A stretch of DNA of 64,000 bases, taken from the NCBI RefSeq assembly GCF_022808935.1, contig NZ_JAKZFR010000001.1, forward strand, positions 1,138,681 to 1,202,680. Direction: 5' to 3'. Positions 43,828 to 52,618 of this stretch are shown in pieces. The translations under genes and the position numbers were made by a program. Origin of the DNA: Geothrix sp. SG200 (lineage in GTDB: Bacteria > Acidobacteriota > Holophagae > Holophagales > Holophagaceae). The notes under the pieces were generated by a model. That model ran no database searches. It saw only the letters and a list, made by a program, of their open reading frames with translations, and had not been told where the DNA came from. The stretch's first letter is position 1. Each line of letters starts with the position of its first letter.

Positions 43828-45786
43828 TTGGGAATCCGATTGACCGCTGACCGACCGACGCCCCCCTCCCCCGACAACGGCCTGGCCGCCAGATACCGCC
43901 CGCTGTTGCTGCTGGCCGCCTGGTACCTCGGCCTCGGGTCGCTCCTCCGAGTGGCCCTCTGGTTGACGTCCGGTCGCGAGGCGCAGGTGTCCATCACTTC
44001 CCTGCTCTGGGTCCTGCCGGCAGGGCTGGTTTCCGACGCCGTCCAGGCTCTCTACGTGCTCTTCCCCCTGGCCCTGTACCTGTGGCTCAAGGCTCCCGCC
44101 AAACCCGGGCGCGCCGGGGCACCCATCGCCTCCTCTGCCGCCACTTTCCTGTACGTGCTGGGCGGGCTCTTCCTCGCGGCCTGCGAGTTCTTCTTCTTCG
44201 AAGAGTTCAACTCCAGGTTCAACCTGGTTTCGGTGAACTACCTGATGTACCCGACGGAAGTGGCCGGGGACATCTGGTCGGAATACCCCGTCGTCAAGAT
44301 CCTCCTCGCCTGCGCCGTGTTGGCGGCCATCGCCACATGGCGGCTGCGGAGCCACTGGTCGAAGGCACTGTCCACGCCCATGACCCTCAAGAAGCGCAGC
44401 TACGCCATGGCCCTCTATGGTGCCGCACTGGCGATCGCCATCGCCTGGATCCCCGCCACCCTGGTCGCCGCTTCCCAGAACCGGGTCACCAACGAGCTGG
44501 CGGAGAACGGTCTGTCCACCTTCTTCCGGGCGCTCCGGACCAGCGAGATCGACTATCACGCCTACTACGCCACCCGACCCCGCGCCGAAAACCTAAAGCG
44601 GCTCACCTCCCAGCTGGCCATGGGGGGTGGGACCTTCACCCGGTTGTCCGAAGGCCGTCTGGATCGCCAGTTTCCGTCCCGCCCCGACGGCCTGGGGAAG
44701 CTGAACGTGATCCTCGTATCGAGCGAATCCTTCGGCGCCGAATTCAGTCACCTCTACGGATCATCCCGGGACTGGACGCCCGAGTTCGACCATTTCGCCC
44801 AGAAGGGGCTCTGGTTCAGCCATGTGTACGCCACGGGAACCCGTACGGTCCGCGGCCTGGAGGCCCTGTCCACCTCCCTGCCCCCGGTTCCCACCGAATC
44901 GATCCTCCGGCGGCCCGGTCACGAAGGCATGGCCACCCTCGGGTCCGTCCTCCGGGCCCAGGGCTACCAGACCGCCTTCCTGTACGGCGGCTACGGCTAT
45001 TTCGACAACATGAACGCATTCTTCCAGAGCAACGGCTATGACGTCCTCGACCGGACCAACCTGAAGACCAAACCCCGATTCGAGAACATCTGGGGGGTCT
45101 CGGACGAGGATCTGTTCGACATGGCCCTGTCCTACGCGGATCAGCAGTCGGCCAAGGGCGGCCCGTTCTTCATCCACATCATGAATACCTCCAACCACAA
45201 GCCCTTCACCTTCCGTCCCGGCCTGGAAGCCATCGGCGTGAAGGCCTCGGGAGGAGGCCGGGAGTCCGGCGTGCGCTACGCCGACTTCGCCCAGGGGCAG
45301 TTCCTCCGGGAGGCGGAAAAGCACCCGTGGTTCAAGGACACGCTCTTCATCGTCGTGGCGGATCATGGTGCCAGGGTCTACGGCCGCCAAGAGATCCCCC
45401 TTCGGACCTACGAAATCCCGCTGATGTTCTACTCGCCGGCTCATCTGTCCCCCAGGCGCTCGGATGGCCTCATGTCCCAGATCGACCTGGCCCCCACCCT
45501 GATGGGCCTGCTTGGCCTGCCCTACACGGCGCCTTGGTTCGGCCAGGATGCGCTGAACACGCCGGAATCGGGACGGGTCCTGCTGTTCAATCACAACGAT
45601 CACGTGGCCCTGATGAAGGATGGCCTCCTCACCGTCCTCGGCCTGCACGGCAGCAGGGTGTCGAAGATCTACGACTTCGAGAAGGACAGATACCTCCCCG
45701 CCCCATCGGGACAGGGGCATGACGACCTCACCGTGGCCTACTACCAAACCGCCTACGAGCTCTTCAAATCCAGGAATTACAACTGA
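43828..45786 (+). CDS. LtaS-like sulfatase-fold phosphoglycerol/phosphoethanolamine transferase
   Basis: The 652-residue membrane enzyme has about five N-terminal helices (to about residue 220) and an alkaline-phosphatase/sulfatase-fold domain facing the periplasm. Catalytic landmarks are VILVSSESFGAEF (metal-binding Glu), YATGTRTVRGLEAL (nucleophile Thr), and FIVVADHGARVYG (Asp-His). LtaS/MdoB relatives transfer phosphoglycerol or phosphoethanolamine from phospholipids to glycans. In a Gram-negative cell an envelope glycan or LPS is the likely acceptor. The start is TTG 43828 behind AAAGGAACC; no ATG is available in frame before the first helix. It lies 141 bases after lptFG. Confidence 0.85.
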   Translation: MGIRLTADRPTPPSPDNGLAARYRPLLLLAAWYLGLGSLLRVALWLTSGREAQVSITSLLWVLPAGLVSDAVQALYVLFPLALYLWLKAPAKPGRAGAPIASSAATFLYVLGGLFLAACEFFFFEEFNSRFNLVSVNYLMYPTEVAGDIWSEYPVVKILLACAVLAAIATWRLRSHWSKALSTPMTLKKRSYAMALYGAALAIAIAWIPATLVAASQNRVTNELAENGLSTFFRALRTSEIDYHAYYATRPRAENLKRLTSQLAMGGGTFTRLSEGRLDRQFPSRPDGLGKLNVILVSSESFGAEFSHLYGSSRDWTPEFDHFAQKGLWFSHVYATGTRTVRGLEALSTSLPPVPTESILRRPGHEGMATLGSVLRAQGYQTAFLYGGYGYFDNMNAFFQSNGYDVLDRTNLKTKPRFENIWGVSDEDLFDMALSYADQQSAKGGPFFIHIMNTSNHKPFTFRPGLEAIGVKASGGGRESGVRYADFAQGQFLREAEKHPWFKDTLFIVVADHGARVYGRQEIPLRTYEIPLMFYSPAHLSPRRSDGLMSQIDLAPTLMGLLGLPYTAPWFGQDALNTPESGRVLLFNHNDHVALMKDGLLTVLGLHGSRVSKIYDFEKDRYLPAPSGQGHDDLTVAYYQTAYELFKSRNYN

Positions 45787-45819
45787 TCACCGCTTTCTGA
45801 CCGCCTCGGGATCTGAATC

Positions 45820-46953
45820 GTGAGCTCACTGCTGTCCCACGCTCAAGCGTCCCTCCAAGACCACCCCTCGCTCCGGCCTGGGGACAGGGTTCTTGCGGCC
45901 ATGTCCGGCGGGGTCGACAGCTCGGTCATGGCCGCTCTCCTCCATCGGAGCGGCTACGAGGTCATCGGCATTTCCATGCAGCTCTTCGACAAGAAGACCA
46001 CTCAAAGTTCAGACGGGAAATGCTGCACCCTTGATGACTTCCAGGACGCTCGCAGGGTGGCCTTCGAGATGGGGTTTGCCCACTATGTGATGGATTTCGA
46101 GACCCAGTTCAGAGATACGGTCATCGAGGGCTTCATCCAGAGCTATCTGGATGGTGAAACACCAAGCCCTTGCATTCGTTGCAATCAGCACCTCAAGTTC
46201 TCTGCCCTGATGGAGCGGGCCGATTCGCTGGGGGCTCCCTTCGTCGCCACGGGGCACTACGGGACCATCCGGCTCGAAGATGGCCGCTGGCACCTGCGGA
46301 AGGCCTCCGATCCGGCCAAGGACCAGAGCTACTTCCTCTTCCATCACACCCAGGCCACCCTCGCACGGACTTTGTTCCCCCTGGCTCACCTGACCAAACC
46401 CGAAGTTCGGAGTCTAGGTGCTGAATTGGGTCTACATCTGGCAGAAAAGGCCGAGAGCCAGGAGATCTGTTTCGTCACCCAGGACCGCTACGATGCCTTC
46501 CTTGAAGCAGAGGGCCGTGATCCAGGCCTGGGAGATGGGGACATCCGCCACCTCGACGGTCGCGTTCTTGGCCGGCATCACGGGTACTGGCGGCACACGG
46601 TGGGCCAGCGGCGGGGGCTGGGAATCGCCTTCGCCGAACCCCTGTACGTGGTCCGGGTCGAACCCGCCACGAACACCGTCTGGGTGGGCGGCGAGTCCGA
46701 ACTCTTCAGCCGGGAGCTGGTGGCCCAAGAGCTGAGCTGGGTGGATGCCCCGCCCCGAGGCCCCCTGGTCTGCCAGGCGCGCATCCGCAGCCGGGCTCCC
46801 GAGGCTGACGCCCTCGTGATCCCCCTGCCGGATGGCCGGATGAAGGTCGTGTTCGATGAACCCCAACGGGCCATCGCCCCGGGCCAGGCTGTGGTCTTCT
46901 ACCGGGACGGGGATGTGCTGGGCGGCGGCTGGATCAGCGCCCGGCCAGAGTGA
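45820..46953 (+). CDS. mnmA: tRNA-specific 2-thiouridylase MnmA
   Basis: The 377-residue enzyme thiolates U34 of Glu, Gln and Lys tRNAs. The ATP-pyrophosphatase P-loop SGGVDSS is at residues 29-35. The two catalytic cysteines are in SPCIRCNQHLKF (near 110) and SQEICFVTQDRY (near 212). VATGHYGTI and KDQSYFLF also match the family. The C-terminal domain with RHHGYWRHTVGQRRGLGIA and the final beta barrel are complete. The GTG start at 45820 lies 33 bases after the previous gene. It is convergent with the Memo-like gene, with only ten bases between the stops. Confidence 0.95.
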   Translation: MSSLLSHAQASLQDHPSLRPGDRVLAAMSGGVDSSVMAALLHRSGYEVIGISMQLFDKKTTQSSDGKCCTLDDFQDARRVAFEMGFAHYVMDFETQFRDTVIEGFIQSYLDGETPSPCIRCNQHLKFSALMERADSLGAPFVATGHYGTIRLEDGRWHLRKASDPAKDQSYFLFHHTQATLARTLFPLAHLTKPEVRSLGAELGLHLAEKAESQEICFVTQDRYDAFLEAEGRDPGLGDGDIRHLDGRVLGRHHGYWRHTVGQRRGLGIAFAEPLYVVRVEPATNTVWVGGESELFSRELVAQELSWVDAPPRGPLVCQARIRSRAPEADALVIPLPDGRMKVVFDEPQRAIAPGQAVVFYRDGDVLGGGWISARPE

Positions 46954-46963
46954 GACAGTGGGG

Positions 46964-48115
46964 TCACGGCCCGCCCAGGGTGTAGGCCACGCCTGGGTAG
47001 CTCACGAAGTGGCAGAGGTTGGCCTCCGCGGTCGCCCCCAGGCCCAGGTCCCGAACCGGGAGCTGGGGGAAGCTGATGGAGGTGCCGAAAGCGACGGGGT
47101 GCCCGACCGGAGCGGGCCGACCTAGGCTCCTGGCCGTTTCATCCAGGAGCAGAAGGCCGAAGGGTATGGAGAACCGACCACACCAGGGCATGCGGTACTG
47201 GTCGGGATCCTGCGGATTGACCACCGCCTCGTAGAAGGCCCGGGCCTTCGCCGGCGTCACCGACCCGGCCAGGGGCCCCTTCAGCAGCTGGCGGTCGCGC
47301 TCGATGGCCTCGGTGTAGGCCTGCGCACCGCCGCTGCCGTGGGGTGTGTACTTGAAGTCCTCGCCGTAATGAATGCCGTCGGAGGAGATGACGATGGCCA
47401 GATCCCGGCCGAGCGTCCAGCCACGTGCCCGCATGCTTTCCGCCAGGGCCCTGCCGAGGTGGGAGGCCAACTCCTGGAACCGCTCGAAAGAGGCCGAGGG
47501 CAGGAGGATGGGCACGATCTCGACGCTCGGGTCCTGGTGTTTCAGCCAGTAGGCGATGGCCTCGACCGAGTGCTCGCTGTCCTGCATGGCCGCGTCCTGG
47601 ATGACATCCATGGCGGGGATCCGCTTCAGCAGGTCCTCCCGCAGGCCGGAGACAGGGATCTCGCCATCCGGGGAGCGCCAGGCCCGGTAAGGATCGAACA
47701 CCAGGGCGTTCTTGGCGCCGAAGCGGCGGTATTTGTGGAAAACCCCCACCAGGACGATGGTCCTGGCCTTCACCAACGGGATCAGCCGGCGATATACGCG
47801 GCCGGCATAGAGGTAGTCGTCGTGGGGGCAGATGAGACCTGCCACCCCAGGGGGAGGCATGGGCCCGAGCGCTTCTGGGGCCGGCGGAAGAGCGGCCCGT
47901 TCCCACACCTTGGCCATCTGGTTCGGTGTCGAGGCAAACCCCACGGCGTCCTGCTGACCCCGGAGATCTCCCTGGGAGGGAATGCCCATGGCCTTCCTCA
48001 CCTCTTCCACCGTGGGCCGCGGAAGGGGGGCGGGAACCGTGGAGAGCGAAGCTTGGGCGAGGCCCGGCAGGCATTCGAGGAGACTGGCGCAGAAGAGGGC
48101 CGCGACGCGTTTCAT
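46964..48115 (-). CDS. Secreted Memo-like protein (AmmeMemoRadiSam protein B family)
   Basis: The 383-residue product starts MKRVAALFCASLLECLPGLA, a signal peptide with probable cleavage after AQA. The mature part is a Memo/AmmeMemoRadiSam B domain: GVAGLICPHDDYLYAGRVYR with the conserved PH(D/A), IVLVGVFHKY, DAAMQDSEHSVEAIAYWL and AIVISSDGIHYGEDFKYTPH, which supply His/Asp residues of the dioxygenase-like site. The biochemical role of bacterial Memo proteins is unproven, although iron-dependent redox chemistry has been proposed for relatives. Here the second conserved His appears as Asp in PHDDY. ATG 48115 has GGAG upstream; the frame continues into the tRNA repeat but lacks similarity. Confidence 0.85.
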   Translation of the reverse strand: MKRVAALFCASLLECLPGLAQASLSTVPAPLPRPTVEEVRKAMGIPSQGDLRGQQDAVGFASTPNQMAKVWERAALPPAPEALGPMPPPGVAGLICPHDDYLYAGRVYRRLIPLVKARTIVLVGVFHKYRRFGAKNALVFDPYRAWRSPDGEIPVSGLREDLLKRIPAMDVIQDAAMQDSEHSVEAIAYWLKHQDPSVEIVPILLPSASFERFQELASHLGRALAESMRARGWTLGRDLAIVISSDGIHYGEDFKYTPHGSGGAQAYTEAIERDRQLLKGPLAGSVTPAKARAFYEAVVNPQDPDQYRMPWCGRFSIPFGLLLLDETARSLGRPAPVGHPVAFGTSISFPQLPVRDLGLGATAEANLCHFVSYPGVAYTLGGP

Positions 48116-48144
48116 GGGGATCTCCGGAACCACCGTAACAGCAC

Positions 48145-48373
48145 GAACGCACGCCATCCGCGACTTCGACCCCGATCGGCGCACGAAAAAGCCCTCTTGC
48201 GGGGGGTGGTTGGAGGCGCCGATCGGAATCCGGTTCCCGCCGCGCGGCTGGCTGCGCACGGCCCTGGTCGCCGGGGACGGCACATCGAGTGGCGTCCCCG
48301 GCGGGGCCTACCTGCGCGCCATCCGCGACTTCGATTCCGATCGACGCGAAAAAGCCCCCTTGCGGGGGCTGGT
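48145..48373. repeat. tRNA-Cys-associated palindromic repeat region with tandem copies
   Basis: An ~80-bp block is present twice, at about 48148-48230 and 48312-48392 (the second copy running into tRNA-Cys). It contains GCGCCATCCGCGACTTCGA, a terminator (AAAAAGCCC...GGGGG) and the tRNA-Cys 3' end (TTGGAGGCGCCGATCGGAAT). Between the copies lies a core with GGCTGGCTGCGCACGG and CGTCCCCGGCGGGG. CCTACCTGCGCGCCATCC at 48307-48324 is the reverse complement of 63679-63696 behind tRNA-Gln. The outer ends match the T-arm of tRNA-Cys, not of tRNA-Gln. Confidence 0.75.
48348..48369 (-). terminator. Rho-independent terminator of tRNA-Cys
   Basis: On the minus strand AGCCCCCGCAAGGGGGCT is followed by TTTTT, a seven-base-pair GC-rich stem with a GCAA-type loop and U-run, four bases beyond the CCA. 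A near copy (CCCCCCGCAAGAGGGCTTTTT) lies at about 48188-48207 in the repeated block. Confidence 0.8.
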
Positions 48374-48448
48374 TGGAGGCGCCGATCGGAATCGAACCGA
48401 TGAATACAGGATTTGCAGTCCCGGGCCTTACCACTTGGCTACGGCGCC
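48374..48448 (-). tRNA. tRNA-Cys (anticodon GCA)
   Basis: A 75-base gene with encoded CCA: acceptor GGCGCCG/CGGCGCC, D-arm GCC/GGC, anticodon loop CTGCAAA, T-arm ATCGG/CCGAT. It lies 61 bases after tRNA-Gly on the same strand and is probably co-transcribed with it. Confidence 0.95.
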
Positions 48449-48509
48449 TTGCGTTTGGTGCGATGAGGCTTCTGACATGATCCGGGCCGCTTGCGCGGCC
48501 CGGGTGGAG

Positions 48510-48584
<75 letters not shown>

Positions 48585-48595
48585 GTGAGACATCA

Positions 48596-48624
48596 AGACT
48601 AGCAATGGCGCGCGATACGGTCAA
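48596..48624 (-). promoter_or_regulatory. Promoter of the tRNA-Gly/tRNA-Cys unit
   Basis: On the minus strand TTGACC (48624-48619) and TAGTCT (48601-48596) are 17 bases apart, 11 bases before the tRNA-Gly 5' end. The -35 box overlaps the last codons of the fur-like gene. Confidence 0.55.
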
Positions 48625-49055
48625 CGGTCTTTTTCGGATCGGCAGGTAGGGCAGAGTCCGAACAGCATCAGCTGATGCCGGGTGATGCGGAATCCCGACA
48701 GGGTCTCGAGTTCGATCAGCGATTCGTCGAGACCGCACGCGTCCACTTCCACCGTGCGACCGCACCGCTCGCACTGGAGGTGGTGGTGATGCCGACGCGA
48801 GTCGCAGCGGACGAAGCGCATCACCTGGTCCGGGCCCATGATGCTCTCCGCCCAGCCCTCCTGCACGAAGCGTTCGAGGTTGCGGTACACCGTGGGCAGG
48901 CCCGAGCGGCGTTCCGGCATGCGCTCCCAGATCTCCTCCACCGTGAGCGGACGATCCGAATTCCGGAGGACCTGGAGAATCCCCTCGCGCTGAGGCGTCT
49001 GCCGCATGCCTGCGGCGCGCAGGGAAGGCGAGGGAACGGGGGCAGGGTCAGGCAT
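48621..49055 (-). CDS. Fur-family metal-dependent regulator
   Basis: The 144-residue regulator has an N-terminal winged helix (LRAAGMRQTPQREGILQVLR and ERRSGLPTVYRNLERFVQEG) and a dimerisation/metal domain with RRHHHHLQCERCGRTVEVDA and a second cysteine pair CPTCRS at the end. This CxxC...CxxC arrangement is the structural zinc site of Fur/PerR/Zur proteins. Whether it senses iron, zinc or peroxide is not clear from the sequence. ATG 49055 is used because the MRQTPQ methionine lies inside the first helix. It is divergent from the sensor kinase, whose start is only 10-25 bases away. Confidence 0.88.
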   Translation of the reverse strand: MPDPAPVPSPSLRAAGMRQTPQREGILQVLRNSDRPLTVEEIWERMPERRSGLPTVYRNLERFVQEGWAESIMGPDQVMRFVRCDSRRHHHHLQCERCGRTVEVDACGLDESLIELETLSGFRITRHQLMLFGLCPTCRSEKDR

Positions 49056-49079
49056 GGTCCTAGGATGCCAGATTCGGGC

Positions 49080-50765
49080 ATGCTGGACCCTATGCTCCAG
49101 CGCACATTGGGGCGGTTGGGCGCCCCGGACGCCAGCCAGCCGTTCCTTCCACTCGCCTTCCGGCTCTACGCCAGCTTCGGCCTGCTCGTGCTGCATCTCG
49201 CCCTGCCCGCCGAAGGGCGCGTCGTGGGCGCAGGCGAGGATCTGTATCTGACCTGCCTGGCGCTGCTGCTTCTCGAGTCGATCTGGGAGGCCAGCCTCGG
49301 CCTCCGTGCCCGGGACCAGATCTTCCCTACGCCCGCCCTGCCCTGGATCTGGTGGAACCTGGTGCTGGACTTGGCCCTGGTCACCCTGGTGATCGCGTAC
49401 CAGGGGGTGGCCCATGAGCGCTTCTCCACCCTCTACATCTTCCCCGTGCTGGCCTCCGCCTTCTACCTGGGCACTTCGGAGATCGTTTGGGTGGGCGTCG
49501 TCTCATCCATCACCCACATCATCCTGGTGCTGGGCTTCACCTTCGGGCTGCTTCCGGCTTTCGGGTTGTCGGGCGAAACCACGGATCCCGATGGCACGCA
49601 CCTGCCCTTCCTGCTCGGCATCGCCTCCTTGCAGATCTTCGCCACCACCTTGGTGGTGGTGCTCATCCGCCGCAACCTCGACCGCCTGCGCACAGACCTC
49701 AGCGCCAGCGAAGCCACCGTGGACGAGCTGTCGGCCCTGCACTTCCGAGTCGTCGAGTCCATGTCCTCCGGTCTCATCACACTGGATCTGGATGGACGCA
49801 TCACGTCGGCGAATCCCGCCGCGACCGCCATCCTGGGCCATCCCGTGCCCCTGGGCCGCCCCGTCCACGAGGTGCTTCCCCTGGCGCCACCCCTCCCAGC
49901 TCAGCACCGCTTCGAGGTGGCGCTTCCGGTGGCAGGTCGTCCTCCCCAGATCCTGGGTGGACATCTAACCTCCCTCCGGGCCCCCAACGGCCAGGAAACG
50001 GGTCAACTGCTGCTGTTCCAGGACCTGACGGAAATCAAGGCCCTCGAGGAGCGCACGCGGATCAGCGAGCGGCTGGCATCCATCGGGCAGCTGGCGGCCG
50101 GCCTCGCCCACGAGCTCAGGAACCCGCTGGCCTCCATCAGCGGATGCGTTCAGCTGCTGCGGCGACCGGAGGCTCCTGAGGATGTCAGGTCGCGCGTACT
50201 GGGCATCCTGGACCGGGAATCCCAGCGGGTGGGCGCCATCGTCTCGGGCTTCCTCGATTTCGCCCGGCCAGAAGCCGGCCCAGGCCAGATACTCCCTCTC
50301 GGCAGGATTCTCGAAGAAGCCCGCGCGAGCTGGGAGATGGACCCCCGGACCGAAGGGCTCCCCCTGGACATGCCGGAGCCGGTTCCAGCGCTCATCCTTG
50401 TGGATCCGGTCGGGGTCCACCGGATGCTCATGAACCTCCTCAGCAACGCCCGCAAGGCCGTGAAAGGTGTACCACGGCCCCAGGTCCGGCTCACCGCCAG
50501 CCTTTCCGAGGGGCAGGTCCGGCTGGAAGTGGAAGACAACGGCTGCGGCATGGCCCCTGAGCAGCTGGATCGCCTGTTCGTGCCCTTCTCCGGCAGCTTC
50601 GAGGAGGGGTCGGGACTGGGCATGAGCCTGGTCTACAAGTTCACTGAGGCCATGGGATGGCGAATCGAAGTCCGGAGCCGCCCTGGAGCGGGCACCCGGG
50701 TCCGGATTTTCCTACCCGTGTGTCACCAAGCAGAGCCGTTGGCACAGCACAAGGATCAGGCGTAA
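49080..50765 (+). CDS. PilS-like membrane sensor histidine kinase (PAS, HisKA, HATPase)
   Basis: The roughly 561-residue kinase has about six N-terminal hydrophobic helices (residues 20-195), in the layout of PilS. A PAS domain follows at about 215-320 (VVESMSSGLITLDLDGRITS), then the phosphoacceptor block LAAGLAHELRNPLASISG with His344. The ATPase domain shows MNLLSNARKA (N box), VEDNGCGMA (G1) and GSGLGMSL (G2). PilS-type kinases normally pair with an NtrC-like regulator; none is adjacent here. The start is uncertain: ATGs at 49065, 49080 and 49092 are all possible and none has a strong ribosome-binding site. Confidence 0.85.
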   Translation: MLDPMLQRTLGRLGAPDASQPFLPLAFRLYASFGLLVLHLALPAEGRVVGAGEDLYLTCLALLLLESIWEASLGLRARDQIFPTPALPWIWWNLVLDLALVTLVIAYQGVAHERFSTLYIFPVLASAFYLGTSEIVWVGVVSSITHIILVLGFTFGLLPAFGLSGETTDPDGTHLPFLLGIASLQIFATTLVVVLIRRNLDRLRTDLSASEATVDELSALHFRVVESMSSGLITLDLDGRITSANPAATAILGHPVPLGRPVHEVLPLAPPLPAQHRFEVALPVAGRPPQILGGHLTSLRAPNGQETGQLLLFQDLTEIKALEERTRISERLASIGQLAAGLAHELRNPLASISGCVQLLRRPEAPEDVRSRVLGILDRESQRVGAIVSGFLDFARPEAGPGQILPLGRILEEARASWEMDPRTEGLPLDMPEPVPALILVDPVGVHRMLMNLLSNARKAVKGVPRPQVRLTASLSEGQVRLEVEDNGCGMAPEQLDRLFVPFSGSFEEGSGLGMSLVYKFTEAMGWRIEVRSRPGAGTRVRIFLPVCHQAEPLAQHKDQA

Positions 50766-50959
50766 ACTTCCGGCAGCTTTCCGTCATCTAAATCAAGACA
50801 CACCCTTGCAGGGTCCACTTGGCACCTGCCAAAGTGGTTCATCCCTTCTACGGCTTTTGGATCCTGCCATTGCGCAGGCACCGCCCGGCTTGAGAAGGAA
50901 TGGCCACACGCCAATGCCTTTGACATGCCCCCGCACCGCCCACCGGGCCAGGATCTGCC

Positions 50960-51442
50960 ATGAATCGGAAGCTCATCCGACCGAACCTCACCGAACTCAA
51001 GGACAAATTGGGCATCCCCGCCAAGGGGGGCGGCGGGGAGGTCATGACGCCGGTACCGCCTCCCATCACTGCGGGCGGAGAGCCGAATCCGGCCGTCAAT
51101 CCGGCGGCGGCCACCGCGCCCCAGGGGCTGGGAAGCCCCCGACGCAAGATCGCGCCGCCTGAACAGACCAACGCCGAGAGCTTCTACTACCTCAAGCAGA
51201 TGCAGTCCAAGACGCCGATGGTGATCGTGCTCCAGGACGACGAGAAGGTGCGTGGCGTCATCGAGTGGTACGACAAGCACTGCCTGAAGATCAATCGGGT
51301 GAAGGAACCCAACGTCCTGGTGCCCAAGCACAACATCAAGTACATCTACAAGCAGGAGGAGGAGCCCCGGATCCGCCGCAGCCGCCCGACCAAGAAGGAG
51401 GAGGCGCTGAACGCGGAGGTGGAGATCCCCGCCTACGACTGA
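50960..51442 (+). CDS. hfq: Hfq-family RNA chaperone with N- and C-terminal extensions
   Basis: The 160-residue protein carries a Sm/Hfq domain at about residues 72-132. [20 protein letters not shown] gives the N-terminal helix and first strand (Hfq 'pFLnxLrkxxvpVxIyL'), [15 protein letters not shown] the Sm1 core, and [11 protein letters not shown] the Sm2 'YKHAIsti' motif with the Lys-His pair kept. Hfq hexamers bind small RNAs and mRNAs. About 70 residues rich in Pro, Gly and Ala precede the domain ([20 protein letters not shown] at the start) and about 28 charged residues follow it, making the protein twice the usual length. ATG 50960 is 194 bases after the kinase gene. pdxA follows in 27 bases. 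Confidence 0.82.
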   Translation: MNRKLIRPNLTELKDKLGIPAKGGGGEVMTPVPPPITAGGEPNPAVNPAAATAPQGLGSPRRKIAPPEQTNAESFYYLKQMQSKTPMVIVLQDDEKVRGVIEWYDKHCLKINRVKEPNVLVPKHNIKYIYKQEEEPRIRRSRPTKKEEALNAEVEIPAYD

Positions 51443-51469
51443 GGATGGAAGCGCCCGACCGGGACCACC

Positions 51470-52618
51470 ATGAGCCGCCCACCGCACATCGCCATCACCT
51501 TGGGGGATCCCTGCGGCATCGGGCCCGAGCTGCTGTTGAGGTCGCTGCCGACCCTGCGCTCCTGGGGGAACGTGACCGTCGTAGGCTCCCGAGCCGGTGT
51601 GGACCTGCTCCAGGGGACGGAGGGAAGGCGCGCCTTCTGGCAGTGGACGGACGCCCCGGCCCCCGCTCCGGAAGGCTTCCTGGGAACGGCCTGCGGCCTC
51701 GAAGTGGGCGACCCCAGCGGGTCGGCCACCGCCCTCTGGCTGGATCCCACCCCTGAAATCCGCGTGGAGCGTCTGGAGCTGGGCCGCGGCTCCGCTGCTT
51801 CCGGTCGGGCCACGGTGGAAGCCATCCGATGGGCTGCGGGCATGGCCCTGTCCGGCCGCGTGGATGCCCTGACAACCCTGCCCATGGCCAAATCCGCCGC
51901 GCATCTCGCCGGGTACCCCATTCCCGGCCATACCGAGTTCCTCCAGACCCTGGCCGGCGCGCCCATCGTCCGCATGGCCTTCGTCAGCCCTCGCCTGTCC
52001 GTCGTGTTGCATACGGTGCATCAAAGCCTGCGCTCCGTCGTGGAGGACTTGGACGCGGAAGCCGTGGCCGAGACCTTGGCCTTCTCGGCAGACCAGTTCA
52101 TCCGGCTCACGGGGAATCCGGATCTCCGCGTGGCCCTCTGCGCCCTCAACCCTCATGCGGGTGAGGCTGGCGCTTTCGGGGACGAGGAAGGCCTGCTGGC
52201 GGAAGCCCGCGACCGAGCCGAGGCCGCATTTCGCAAAGCGGGGCCAGCGGGTCCCTTCGCCGACCTCCCGTCCCCGTTCCCGAGGGATTCCAAAGCCGCC
52301 TCGGCGCCACGGTTCTCGGCCCCCCTGCCCTCGGACAGCCTGTTCCATCGCGCCGTCTCGGGCGAGTTCGACCTCGTGGTGGCGTTGTACCACGATCAGG
52401 GGCTCATCCCCATCAAGCTGCTGGAGCCAGCCCGGGCGGTGAATCTCACCCTGGGGCTGCCCTTCATCCGGACAAGCCCCGATCACGGCACCGCCTTCGA
52501 CAAGGCGGGCAAGTGGGCGGCGGATCCCAGGAATTTCCTCGAAGCCGCTGCGCTGGGGGTGCGGCTCGCCGGGCGGGCCCGCCAGGAACCCTGGGCCGCC
52601 CAGGTGGTCGGCTCTTGA
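51470..52618 (+). CDS. pdxA: 4-hydroxythreonine-4-phosphate dehydrogenase PdxA
   Basis: The 382-residue enzyme oxidises 4-phosphohydroxy-L-threonine in the DXP-dependent pyridoxal phosphate pathway. It begins with AITLGDPCGIGPELLL, the family signature. The metal-binding histidines are in GYPIPGHTEFLQTL, VLHTVHQSLRSV and YHDQGLIPIKLLE. RTSPDHGTAFDKAGKWAADP closes the active site. ALCALNPHAGEAGAFGDEE is also characteristic. The stop overlaps the TTG start of a class IV aminotransferase gene, suggesting coupling of PLP synthesis and a PLP enzyme. Confidence 0.95.
   Translation: MSRPPHIAITLGDPCGIGPELLLRSLPTLRSWGNVTVVGSRAGVDLLQGTEGRRAFWQWTDAPAPAPEGFLGTACGLEVGDPSGSATALWLDPTPEIRVERLELGRGSAASGRATVEAIRWAAGMALSGRVDALTTLPMAKSAAHLAGYPIPGHTEFLQTLAGAPIVRMAFVSPRLSVVLHTVHQSLRSVVEDLDAEAVAETLAFSADQFIRLTGNPDLRVALCALNPHAGEAGAFGDEEGLLAEARDRAEAAFRKAGPAGPFADLPSPFPRDSKAASAPRFSAPLPSDSLFHRAVSGEFDLVVALYHDQGLIPIKLLEPARAVNLTLGLPFIRTSPDHGTAFDKAGKWAADPRNFLEAAALGVRLAGRARQEPWAAQVVGS

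Noticed and set aside
50756..50841. A possible 28-codon minus-strand peptide (starting MNHFGRCQVD) in the gap before hfq
   Set aside because: It has a passable ribosome-binding site but no family, no conservation that I can test and no promoter evidence.
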